Source: Conidiobolus incongruus B7586 (lineage: Eukaryota > Entomophthoromycota > Entomophthoromycetes > Entomophthorales > Conidiobolaceae). From it: a stretch of 13,876 nt of DNA. The stretch spans positions 1 through 13,876 of the forward strand of contig JNEM01006362.1 in assembly GCA_000697335.1 (NCBI GenBank). Reading direction: 5' to 3'. Shown in pieces: positions 1-9,260 of the stretch (position 1 is its first letter; the number at the start of each line of letters is the position of its first letter). A program made the translations under genes and the position numbers. Under the pieces are notes generated by a model. It was given only the letters and a program-made list of their open reading frames with translations. It was not told where the DNA came from and searched no databases.

Positions 1-2110
1 TATTTTAATTAATTTATATTTTTTTACAAATCAATAAAAATTGTTTATATCAACTTTTATTCATAATATTAAAATATAATTAATTCTCTTCATTAATATA
101 TATAATATTAATGTAATTTTTTATAATAAAATTCAATTATATTATATTAAATTATTTTCTTAAGGAGTTTGTCTTTTTAACTAATTATAATTAATTACAA
201 ATAATTGATTTAATTATTTTGTTTAATATATTTATAAATTAACTATTATATTATTAATAAAAGGTATAGCTTTATAATCTAAAATTTTTGATTAATACGT
301 ATCATTATTTTAATTTTAAAATAGAAACTATAACTTTCTCCTTATATATATATATTTCATTAAATATATGATAAATAATATCATTCAATATAATGACTTA
401 ATATATGTAAATAAATATATATTTCTCCAAAACTAATGAATTATTTTTTATATTATTTTTGAAATTAGATTTAAAATTTTAATAAAGTCTAAATATTTAA
501 ATAGCTCTAACGTTCCAAAAACTATATATTGATCGAATCAAAATATTTTTATATTAACTCTTTATGTTATTTTAATATTAATATTAATAAAGGTATTAAC
601 TGTATTAATATTTGTTAATATAATGGATATTAGCAAATTATATCAAATATATCTAGACAAAAAGATCATTTAAAATTTTATAAAATTAGCCCTTAATAAT
701 TCAAGTTATACAAATTAATTATCAATTAATAATTATAAATGGCCATTAGGAAAATTATTTTTTTAAAAAGAGTATTTTATCTAATGAATTGCTTGTCATT
801 TTAAATATATTGGTTTATATTCTTAATAGAAAATTTGGACCTCATGAATATCATTTTGATACTTATAACAACTATGAAAATTACAGTTATTATATTTTGA
901 TCTTTTAATAGACGAAAGTTTGGTTTGATAATTTGATAATATTGCTAAATCATTATTATATTTATAAAATACTCTTCAGTTTGATTAGATCGAATTTGAA
1001 TTAGGTTGGTGTAGAGTTCCTAAATTGTATATAATTTCATATCTATTATAATGTAAAAAACATATGGTTTGAATAATTAATTTTATCTCTTTATATTTAT
1101 CTTACTCGAGTTATTCATTTTTAAATTGAATTTTCAAGGATGAAATAGATTGATCCAAAAATATCACTGTGACAAGATAGTTCATTTGAAATAATATTCT
1201 AAACGGTAATTATTTCAATTTCAGAATATATATTAGTTAATATTTTTATAGGTGATTTTAATAATAATTTTTTAATCGAAATAAAATATTGAACAAATGT
1301 ATTAAAATGTTAGCTTTTAAAATATATACATATACAATTAAGATGTCCATTTTTTCATTTTAGTCATTTTCTAATCTTGAAAGTTAGTTGTTTTTAGTAT
1401 TCATTAGATATTATCAATTGTATCAGTTGAAGTACAACAATTTGTATATTATAAATGTTACACTACCCAATTGGCACTTGATTTCAAGTTTTGTAATTGA
1501 TTGGAATCAAATTAGTAAAAATCTAGCATTCCACAATATAAGTATCAACAATGATTACCATCGAATATGATTTAGTTAAATCTAAATAGTTTAAATACAA
1601 ATTTCAAACGATTTTATATTTAAAATCAGATTTAATCCAATCGAAGTAACTGCTGTAATATTTAAATTGTCCTTTTAATTTAAAATGACTTATTTTTGAA
1701 TTTTTAGCTTTCAGGCAGTATCAATAAAATGAAGTTCACTAGCTCACTGATAAGTAATTTGATTAGATATAATAATTGTATATCAAATCCTTAAAATCGA
1801 AAATAGTATTATTTCAATATATGTAATACTTTTGTATAATACATTCATCTATTTGAATAATTTGGATTAACTACATATTTTGAATTTTAATCAAATACTT
1901 AATGCCAATATATTTAATAGTGATAAAATAATCATAATTCAAAATAAATCAACGATATTTAATCCAGTTATAATCTACAGCTGTTATATGGTACTGTTTG
2001 AACATAATTCTGAATTCACTATACTCATCAATTCTATACATTGTGGGGAAGATTGAGTTGATTATCATACAAATAGGTAAATTAATTAATCCCATAAAGC
2101 AGTCGTCATC

Positions 2111-2157
2111 AACCTTTCAAATCATAATAACTTTCTAAATGAATGGGTTTGAAGGTT
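2111..2157. repeat. Imperfect inverted repeat (possible stem-loop)
   Basis: AACCTTTCAAA at 2111-2121 is matched by TTTGAAGGTT at 2148-2157, giving a 10-bp stem with one bulged T and a 26-nt loop. It lies about 190 bp upstream of the CNOT3 start. No function can be assigned, and chance is possible. Confidence 0.35.
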
Positions 2158-2244
2158 CCAATTAAGTGTACAGAGTCTATTAAGTAAAATTTATATTAAT
2201 TCAATTAAATTTAAAGTTTTTAATTTTTGAAATTACTAGTTATC

Positions 2245-2262
2245 ATTATTATTATTATTATT
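2245..2262. repeat. (ATT)6 microsatellite
   Basis: Six uninterrupted ATT units lie about 85 bp upstream of the CNOT3 start codon. Confidence 0.85.
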
Positions 2263-2347
2263 AATTCATAGTAATTTTTTCTTTCATTATCGTGTTTATA
2301 TAATTAAAATTTTTATTGGGGAGTTTTAATTATTAAATTAAAAAAAT

Positions 2348-4934
2348 ATGTCGAGTAGAAAGTTACAATGTAAGCATAAAATCCTAAAGAGAAAAACCTC
2401 TACAATTACTAACATCCAATGAAGTAGAAATTGACCGGGTTTTAAAAAAAGTAGCAGAAGGGTTTAACGATTTTGACGTTACCTATTCTAAAATCCAAAC
2501 GACGACAAATTCTAATATGTCTCAAAAGTATGAATCCGATTTGAAAAAGGAGATTAAAAAATTGCAGAGGTGCAGAGACCAAATTAAAACTTGGTTAACT
2601 TCTAACGATATTAAAGATAAGAGACAGTTGACCGAATCTAGGAAAGCTATTGAAAATGTAATAGAATTATCATCTACTTACAATATTATATTAATTTGGC
2701 GTTTAGAAAATGGAGCAATTTAAACTAATAGAAAAAGAGATGAAAACTAAGGCTTTTTCGAAAGAGGGTTTAAATCAAGCTACTAAGATAGATCCCAAAG
2801 AACAGAAAAAGACGGATACGATAAATTGGATAAGTGAAGTAGTCGATAATCTCAACATTCAAATCGATTCCTTCGAAGCCGAATCCGAAGTACTGCTAAG
2901 CGGCAGTAAGAAAAAGAAGGATGCTAGTAAGAATGAGCGTTTGGCTCAGATTAAACATCATGTCGATAGGCATAAATGGCATATTAGTCGTCTTGAACTC
3001 ATTCAGAGATTGTTGGAGAACGATAGAGTTGAAGCTGAAACTGTAAATTTTATTATATATTTTATTAAATTTTATAACTTATATGAATTATTTATAGATT
3101 GACGATCTTAAAGATAGTATTGAATATTATGTAGAATCCAATCAAGTAAATACATATATTAAATACTATTTAAATCAATTAAACTAATTCTTTATTTAAG
3201 GATCCTGATTTCGAAGAAGATGAAGAACTTTATGACGAACTCAACTTGGATGAAGAAGAAGAACTTTATAATGTCGTAACGGATGAAAGAGCACTTCATG
3301 CTTTTAAGAAAGATGAAGAAGAAGGTAAAATTCATATTTATACTAAATTATTAATATCAATCTAACTTAATTTATTGTAGAATCTAACTCAGTGGTAAAT
3401 AATAATATTATTATTGTTATTCAATATTTAATATTATGATCATATATTAATTCAATAATCGTTATATTATCTAGGAAATTCCGCTATCTAAAAGAAATGA
3501 TAAATCTAAATCTACAGATGCTTCTAAAGCTAAGAAGGAGGACAAAGAGCCTGAACCTATTAAAAAGGTATTTAAACTAAAACCATGATTTAATATATTT
3601 TTAATCCCAATTTTTAGACTACTGCTACAACTGCTGAAGTAATTAAAGGCGCCGATAAAACTCCCCCGACAAAAGCCGCTGGTATTAATAATAGTTATGA
3701 TTATTCAATTATACTTAATTTATTAAATCTAACATTTTTTTAGAACTACCAACGCCAGCAGCTCCCAAAATTCCTCAAATTACTACTCCTTTCGCTCAAG
3801 CTGTCGCTAACAAAGATCCTAAAAATATTACAAGTGAGTTCAACTCAATATAAGTTTTGAATTATGTTATTGATGATATTTTTAGAACAAGAACAAGCTT
3901 CTAATAAACAGCATCAACCTACCAGTTCGACGCCAAGTGCCAAAGCTTCACCAGGTAGCATCATTATTTAATTGATTAAAGTTATTATTCACTAAACCGT
4001 CAACTGTTTAGCTCCTGCAGCTCCCCCTGCTTTACCTAAAGTCCAGGTAATACGTAAACTACCAATTTCGATTTTAAGATATTAATAAGATGCAATTATA
4101 GACAACACCCAAAGCTCCTGCAGCTGCTCAATTACCATCTCAGCCTAGTTCGCCGATGCAAGCGAATAAACCCCTATCGAGAACGTCGACGCCACCTGGT
4201 ATTCCCATACCGCGCAGCGCTGAACAGGGCAACAATGAAGCTAATAACGCACCAGCTCCCGCCAAACCTCCTACGGAGGCTTCAGATATGCCCAACTGCT
4301 TGAAGGATCTGTTGGATAGTTATGATTTGGCACATCATAAGAGTATATTTCGATTAACATGATATGTCAATTTTATTAATATTTGAATAGATAATGAACC
4401 TAACCCATTATTCCATAAACTGATGTTAGAGACCAGTTTCAATACGATACCCGATTTATTGGACGTCGAACCGTAAGTTCGAATTACCGCCTAATTACAA
4501 TTAACACTAACTAAACTCCACAATATAGACCTGCAGTGCCCTACTTTCGTGAACGTATAGTAACATCGCCGCACTACCCACAATATCCTTTGCCCAACTC
4601 TAGAACACCGGAATTCTTCAACAATTTGGATCCTGAAACACTCTTCTTTATTTTCTACTATATGGACGGCACCTACGAGCAATACCTCTGTTCCAAGCAA
4701 TTGAAGAGTTTGAATTGGAGGTTCCACAAGCGCTATAACACCTGGTTCCAGCGTAAGTTCCAACCGGACGAAGTGAAAGACGATCACGAAACAGGTACCT
4801 ACACCTTCTTCGATTATGAGAGGAATTGGCGTCAGGAAACCAAATCGAATTTCCAGTAAGTTTTCAATCATTTATTTTTAAACTATAAACTAATAATTAT
4901 TTTTAGATTTTATTATGTATATCTCGAAGAATAA
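2348..4934 (+). CDS. CNOT3: CCR4-NOT transcription complex subunit 3 (NOT3/CNOT3), 15 exons
   Basis: This is a subunit of CCR4-NOT, the cytoplasmic and nuclear complex that deadenylates mRNA; by family knowledge its C-terminal NOT box pairs with NOT2 and docks on NOT1. Exons: 2348-2369, 2425-2657, 2707-3042, 3098-3145, 3201-3324, 3381-3394, 3475-3567, 3618-3681, 3744-3833, 3886-3954, 4012-4046, 4102-4342, 4391-4472, 4529-4855, 4907-4934. They sum to 1806 nt, 601 residues plus TAA (human CNOT3 is 753). Residues 1-232 form the helical N-terminal domain, with [16 protein letters not shown] and [18 protein letters not shown] follows. Residues about 255-455 are a Pro/Ala/Thr-rich linker. Residues about 470-601 are the NOT box, with [22 protein letters not shown] and GTYTFFDYE. 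The start gives MSSRKLQ, matching MSQRKLQ of yeast Not5. Each junction was chosen by GT..AG, frame and family alignment. The linker exon borders are the least certain. Confidence 0.93.
2370..2424 (+). other. CNOT3 intron 1 with perfect TACTAAC branch site
   Basis: A 55-nt intron begins GTAAGC and ends GAAG, with TACTAAC at 2407-2413, 11 nt before the acceptor. It interrupts codon 8 after one base. Removing it joins KLQ to EIDRVLKKV and restores the family spacing. The next AG, at 2426-2427, would create a stop, so 2424 is the chosen end. Other introns of this gene show CTAAC or CTAAT at the same place, for example ACTAACTAAAC before 4528. Confidence 0.85.
3381..3394 (+). other. 14-nt microexon of CNOT3
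   Basis: This exon lies between a 56-nt intron (GTAAAA..TTGTAG) and an 80-nt intron (GTAAAT..TCTAG). With the last base of the exon before it, it encodes Glu-Ser-Asn-Ser-Val at the start of the charged linker. Leaving it out would shift the frame and reach a TAA after five codons. The linker is poorly conserved, so family alignment cannot confirm this exon; the phase on both sides is the evidence. Confidence 0.65.
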
Positions 4935-4980
4935 TTTTCATCAAATTTTGAATTATTTTACTATTTTAACACTCGCATTG

Positions 4981-4986
4981 AATAAA
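4981..4986 (+). promoter_or_regulatory. CNOT3 poly(A) signal
   Basis: A canonical AATAAA lies 47 nt after the CNOT3 stop codon, a usual distance for 3' end formation. Confidence 0.65.
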
Positions 4987-5051
4987 ACTTTTTTCAGTAC
5001 ATTGTCTTTAAAATTCATTCTAAAAATATTTCGATTTTTTTGACTAAATAT

Positions 5052-5057
5052 TTTATT
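5052..5057 (-). promoter_or_regulatory. Poly(A) signal overlapping the relic gene's stop
   Basis: AATAAA on the minus strand overlaps the terminal TAA (5058-5056) of the zinc-ribbon relic by two bases. The same organisation in a working gene would give a very short 3' UTR. Confidence 0.45.
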
Positions 5058-5530
5058 AAAGTTCCATTTCAGATTCCAACTTTTTTAACGTTTCTTCAAC
5101 CGATTCTCGAATAATTTGAGGAACTAGAACTTGTCTAAAATGCTAATACAAAATCAATCTTTTTTGATTATCTGACTTTTCTTTCACTTCGACCTTATCT
5201 CCATATTCTTTCCTAACAACATCATCACCACTTTCATAAACCTATTAATTTCCGATCCTGGCAATTCTGCCAGCATCACACAATGATTATCGCAATGAGG
5301 ACAGTATTCGTCAGTTTCGCCCAAATCCTTAATAAATGATGTTAATCAGCCCGAATTATACAATACTAAAGCATTTACCTAAAGTCATTACATAATACAT
5401 TTTTATACTTCTTACAAGCGAATATCAATTCATAAGTTGTTCAAAATTTGTGATCGGCTTGTTCAGTGTGACATTCACTACAGTCGAATCATGGCAAGAG
5501 CATTAATTTCGGATTGATACCCAGGGATTG
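5056..5530 (-). pseudogene. Decayed zinc-ribbon gene, CHY-finger-protein-like C-terminal region
   Basis: On the minus strand, CSECH, TTYELIFACKK and DEYCPHCDNH read with gene-like codon use. As I recall the family, these belong to the C-terminal zinc-ribbon part of CHY-type zinc finger proteins. Exon A (5530-5379) follows an AG; a 51-nt candidate intron (5378-5328) starts GTAAAT, carries TGATTAAC and ends AAG; exon B starts at GAT 5327. The tail ends ESVEETLKKLESEMEL and TAA at 5058. It looks dead: exon A holds TGA at 5491-5489 (before FDC, where Trp is usual) and at 5443-5441; the partner of Cys in the first knuckle reads CKKY; exon A and B phases do not fit; the frame changes near 5240; and a TAG stands at 5145-5143, unless a short unseen intron removes it. 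It faces CNOT3 tail to tail, 121 bp between stops. The family name is tentative; the coding origin is firmer. Confidence 0.6.
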
Positions 5531-7546
5531 CTATTACATTGTTGGTATAATGATATAGCGAGAGTTACTTGAGTGTTTTTAATATATTTAAACATCTGAT
5601 TTAATAATAATATTGAATAATGATTTAAATTTAAATGAATATGATATTTGAGTTGAAAAAGTTATTTAATGATATTACATTAAATTAGAAATTAAACTAT
5701 TCCCGAAATTTTAACTAATTCTTTGCATATCTAAAATTATTTAATCAATACCTAGATAAACTATCACTTGTAGCATAAATAATTAGATATTAATTTAAAT
5801 TAGCATTTAGTTTCAAATAGTACAGCACTTAATTCACCATTGTCATCATTACTCAAATATTCACAATTCTTGCTATATTTCAATTAATTATTAAGTTAAA
5901 TTTTAATTTATTAAATAAATAAAATTAAAATATTTAAATGTTTAATATAAACACATTCAATAAATGCAATATATATATGAAAATATTTTTAAAGTTTCTG
6001 TTGGTTTTAAATATAGGTGCTAATATTGAATTATAGTTTAAATAAATTATCCTATTAACACCATAGCTTTTAATCCTTATTAAAAAAACACAAAGGAACT
6101 GTCTCTAAAACTATGATTACCAACGAAAGCTAGCTATATTGGTATGAATAGAATCTTCTTGAACTCTTTAAAGAATATTAATATAAAGCTTATACTCCTT
6201 AATTAACAATTCAAAGAACATTGTTTATAAAAAACAATTTTTTTGATCATTTATAATTATCTTAAAAATAATATTAATAAATTATAAATGATAAAAGCAA
6301 TAAAAAAATGAAGTACAATCTGAAATAATAGGAAAATTAAAAAATTGTTGATTAAATAACTATATAATAAATCTTCTTTTAATTAATGAAAAATAACTAG
6401 GATTGATAAAATATAAACATTGTTAATATTACTCTAAGATTAATCAAAATAAAATCAAAAATTAATATTTATTTTAAAATATTGTAAATATAATAACCAA
6501 TAAGTATTAATAATTTTGTATAAAAGCTCAAAATAAAATATTCAATAATTTTTAAAAATACATATTATTTACCTTGTTATTCAATAGAATAAAAATTTAT
6601 AAACTAAAAAAATAATATAAATTAAAATTTTTTAAAAACATATTTATACTTATTGACTTTAAATAATTAATCTTTATATTTTTATTTTTAATAACAAAAA
6701 GAGTTAGAAATAATAATTATATTCCTAATCAGAACTTATTTTAAAATAATTTTAATCTTTGATTATTAATAATTGAAATTATATAATATGTTAGATAATT
6801 TATTATTAATTTATTAAACAAAAGATATATTTGGAGAATTTACTATTTTTATAATAAATATCATATTTATATTAAATTTTTAAGAAATACTCTTAAAATA
6901 CAAAATTCACTTTATAAAACTAATAAATTAAGAAGATTATTATAGAATGTAAAGAATTCAAATGATTTTAATATGGCACATAAAATATTAAATTAATTAA
7001 TAATTAAATAATTAGAAAAGATAGTTAATATATTGATAATAAAAGTGCAAGACTAATATCAAGATAATATTATTAAAATTTAAAGTACTTATTTTAAAAT
7101 AATATAGTTTTTTGGTATAAGGTAATTTTTAGAAAAAAATTTAATAATCAAAATATAAGAAATGAATATTTTAGTATATAACTTAAAAAATTCATACTCC
7201 AACATTAAGTAAAAAAAGTTCGAGACATCAATAATATTAGAAACATCATCCTTCATCATGTGACGGTCAATCGAGCTAGTTTGCAAGGATTAATGTTGGG
7301 ACTCAACAATTTAGCGTATTTAAAAATTATAAAGGATGTATAATCTGATTAAAATAAATTAATTTGGGATACATTAAAAATAAAAAAAGTTAAAAGAAAG
7401 ATTATTAGAATATATTATCAAAAAAGAATAAAAGCAGAAAATATTAAAATTGTAAATTATGAATAAAATTAAATAAAAAAATAAACTCACAGCGAATATA
7501 GCTAACGATGTGATTTTATAAACTTTATGAGATAGATTGGAATTGA
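5531..7546. other. A/T-rich intergenic spacer, possibly with upstream remnants of the zinc-ribbon relic
   Basis: Most of this stretch is A/T-rich sequence without a credible gene. The 65-codon minus-strand frame at 7089-7286 has A/T-driven residues and no motif, so I leave it out. Two patches are less A/T-rich: 5803-5872, listed separately, and 6090-6170, where I find no sustained frame on either strand. The last 60 bp before the tRNA hold no pol III element that I can recognise. Confidence 0.65.
5803..5872 (-). pseudogene. Possible further exon of the zinc-ribbon relic
   Basis: After an AG acceptor (AATATAG, with a TTTAACTTAAT branch-like string upstream), the minus strand reads NCEYLSNDDNGELSAVLFE before ending near ACTAAATGC. 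The acidic run and balanced residues stand out from the A/T-driven peptides around it. No GT donor is present at the 3' edge, consistent with decay. The link to 5530-5056 rests only on strand and proximity; it may be chance. Confidence 0.3.
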
Positions 7547-7619
7547 GCCCGGTTAGCTCAGTCGGTAGAGAATCAGACTTTTAATCTGAGGGTCGTGGGT
7601 TCGAGCCCCACATTGGGCG
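7547..7619 (+). tRNA. tRNA-Lys (anticodon UUU)
   Basis: A 73-nt cloverleaf with anticodon TTT at 7580-7582 decodes AAA and AAG lysine codons. The acceptor stem is GCCCGGT/ATTGGGC with two adjacent G-U pairs (5-68, 6-67). The anticodon stem (TCAGA/TCTGA) and T stem (GTGGG/CCCAC) pair perfectly, and the discriminator is G. The D stem GCTC/GAGA has three pairs and a G10-A25 mismatch. There is no intron and no encoded CCA, as expected for a eukaryotic nuclear gene. The internal pol III A box is at 7554-7565 and the B box GGTTCGAGCCC at 7598-7608. The body resembles animal tRNA-Lys genes more than the fungal ones I can recall. The mismatch may reduce stability, but nothing else suggests a pseudogene. 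Confidence 0.95.
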
Positions 7620-7622
7620 CTG

Positions 7623-7634
7623 TTTTCATTTTTT
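7623..7634 (+). terminator. RNA polymerase III terminator of tRNA-Lys
   Basis: T4 at 7623-7626, beginning 4 nt after the discriminator base, is followed by T6 at 7629-7634. Oligo-T runs of this kind end pol III transcripts. Confidence 0.85.
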
Positions 7635-8220
7635 AGTTTCCTTAAATTTGGTTAAATGTTTCATCATTTTAAAACTTTGTATCACAATCTTTTCCTTAAC
7701 CCATTTTTATTTGATTTCATTCTGTGATTAATATTTTTTTTCAATATTTCTATCCATTTTCATATTTATGCCTATAATTTGCTTAAATTGTATTTATCAA
7801 TATTTCAATCAATATCATTTATTTTATCAGATTATTTTAGAAATTACACATTATATATTAATAATCAATTTCAAAACATACTTATTTCAAGTTTAACTGG
7901 ACTTTTTTCTTTAAATATTCAAACAATTCGTTATACGAATCAGTTATTTTAATATCAGTTAATAGTGAAGTTAAAGTAATAATAAAAGATTTTCCAAAAA
8001 CATTTTAAATCTATTGAATTATATTAAATCAAACTTTGTATTTAATTGTTTTGAATAATTTTAACAATATTACATACACTAATAAATTATAAAGTAAAAT
8101 AAATTTGTTAATGACTATTCGCTAAAATTTGAAATGTTCTTTAATTCTATATTGTTCTAAAATTATTCAATTAATTCAAATTAATCATAAAATTTCAAAT
8201 AATTATCTATTATTTTAAGT

Positions 8221-8242
8221 TATATATATATATATATATATA
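8221..8242. repeat. (TA)11 microsatellite
   Basis: Eleven uninterrupted TA units. Confidence 0.9.
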
Positions 8243-8726
8243 AATTTGTTAAATATATTCCAAATCATATATTACATATATAATCAAATGTGATCTTGAC
8301 ATTTTCTAATGTTATAATATTCAAAATAAGATTTTGTTTCAATTAATCATATTATCTTTTTAATTTAAATATATATTTTGCAATGGTTAAATTCTATTAT
8401 TATACTTGAAGTTAAAATCAATAACTCTATTTTTAAAGTAGTTATAAATTTCCCCCACTCCAAAAATGAATAACATATCATCAATCCAATAATTTCATCA
8501 TATCCCTATTTTTTATTATGAAATCAATTCAAAACTCTCAATTTTTAGTCAATATCTATTTTCCATTAAAATATATTTATTCACTGTCCTAAAGTAATGC
8601 AGTTTCAGAGTCAGTTATGTACTATTTACAAACAAATAAACACTTACATAAGTGAAACGTTATGTATGAGTTTAAATTATTAAATTTGATCACCACTTTC
8701 AAAATATTGAAATTTAAAAATTTTGA

Positions 8727-8727
<1 letters not shown>

Positions 8728-8757
<30 letters not shown>
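8728..8757. repeat. (ATT)10 microsatellite
   Basis: Ten uninterrupted ATT units lie about 500 bp upstream of the OB-fold gene. A perfect tract this long is likely to vary in length between individuals. Confidence 0.92.
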
Positions 8758-8760
<3 letters not shown>

Positions 8761-9233
8761 ATTAACATACCAGTATTAAAATTGTAAAATAATGCTTGTT
8801 AATTGAGTGAAATATATTTGAAAAATTGGGAAAATTTAGAATATGCAGTTCGATTAATGTGATCTCTGATTGAATCAAAGCACTTAATAAATTGATGCAT
8901 GTGTTTCAAAGCATTATCCAACTATAGATAAAATATTAGAAAATAAATAATAATGGTAATTATAAATATTTTAAGTAGACAGTTTTTGAGGTTTAATCCT
9001 TAGATTATAAAAGCATAATCCATTATATATAATTATTAATTACTGCAGTGAAACCAATATTTTTAATTATTGTAGGATATTTAATAGTTCAATTTTAATA
9101 AATTTTATCACAAATATAAAGAATTCTTAATATTGATTGTGAAGAGTATTAAAATTAATCCCATAATAAATTTCTGATATTTGTTTGAGATAAATATTTC
9201 ATAAATTAATTGATTACATTTCATTTATTCAGT

Positions 9234-9260
9234 ATGTTAATATATACAAATTTAAAATGA
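9234..9260 (+). promoter_or_regulatory. Short uORF overlapping the OB-fold gene start (ATGA)
   Basis: ATG at 9234 opens an eight-codon frame (MLIYTNLK) that stops at TGA 9258-9260, sharing ATGA with the main ATG at 9257. If the leader includes 9234, a ribosome finishing the uORF would sit on the next start. The leader is not known, and in A/T-rich DNA such a uORF can arise by chance. Confidence 0.35.

Larger units (their letters stand above)
1..2347. other. A/T-rich intergenic spacer
   Basis: No gene is visible on either strand. Open frames are short, lack any recognisable motif and have the same A/T-rich make-up as the surrounding DNA. The stretch holds a short (ATT)6 run at 2245-2262 and an imperfect inverted repeat at 2111-2157. 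Just before the CNOT3 start there is a TATA-like TTTATATAA at 2295-2303, but such strings are common by chance here and I do not call it a promoter. Confidence 0.75.
7635..9256. other. A/T-rich spacer upstream of the OB-fold gene
   Basis: No gene is visible. The stretch contains (TA)11 at 8221-8242, (ATT)10 at 8728-8757 and a small stem-loop at 8645-8666 (TACATAA/TTATGTA, 8-nt loop). Its final part should hold the promoter and 5' leader of the next gene: an acceptor-like TTCATTTATTCAG ends at 9232 and a short upstream ORF follows. Confidence 0.7.

Noticed and set aside
1388-1570. 60-codon plus-strand open frame
   Set aside because: It starts with TTG, has A/T-driven residues and no motif, and shows no splice, poly(A) or promoter context.
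2517-2723. Separate small genes at 2517-2723, 2710-3102, 4156-4362 and 4536-4859
   Set aside because: Each is an exon of CNOT3 that runs on into an intron; together and correctly joined they give one family-length protein.
4491-4871. 126-codon minus-strand open frame
   Set aside because: It lies opposite the conserved NOT-box exon of CNOT3 and is its shadow; its residues resemble no family I know.
5056-5530. UGA read as Trp or UAG as Gln (variant genetic code), suggested by TGA at a Trp-like position and TAG in the minus-strand frame
   Set aside because: CNOT3, the OB-fold gene and PRXL2 together give about 1,500 codons read cleanly with the standard code, use TGG for Trp, contain no internal TGA or TAG, and all end in TAA. 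The other lesions in the region also point to decay.
7089-7286. 65-codon minus-strand open frame
   Set aside because: It is rich in Ile, Phe, Tyr, Lys and Asn, as expected from random A/T-rich DNA, and has no motif or gene context.
8645-8666. Small stem-loop (TACATAA/TTATGTA)
   Set aside because: A 7-bp mostly A/T stem is expected by chance at this composition and nothing around it suggests a function.
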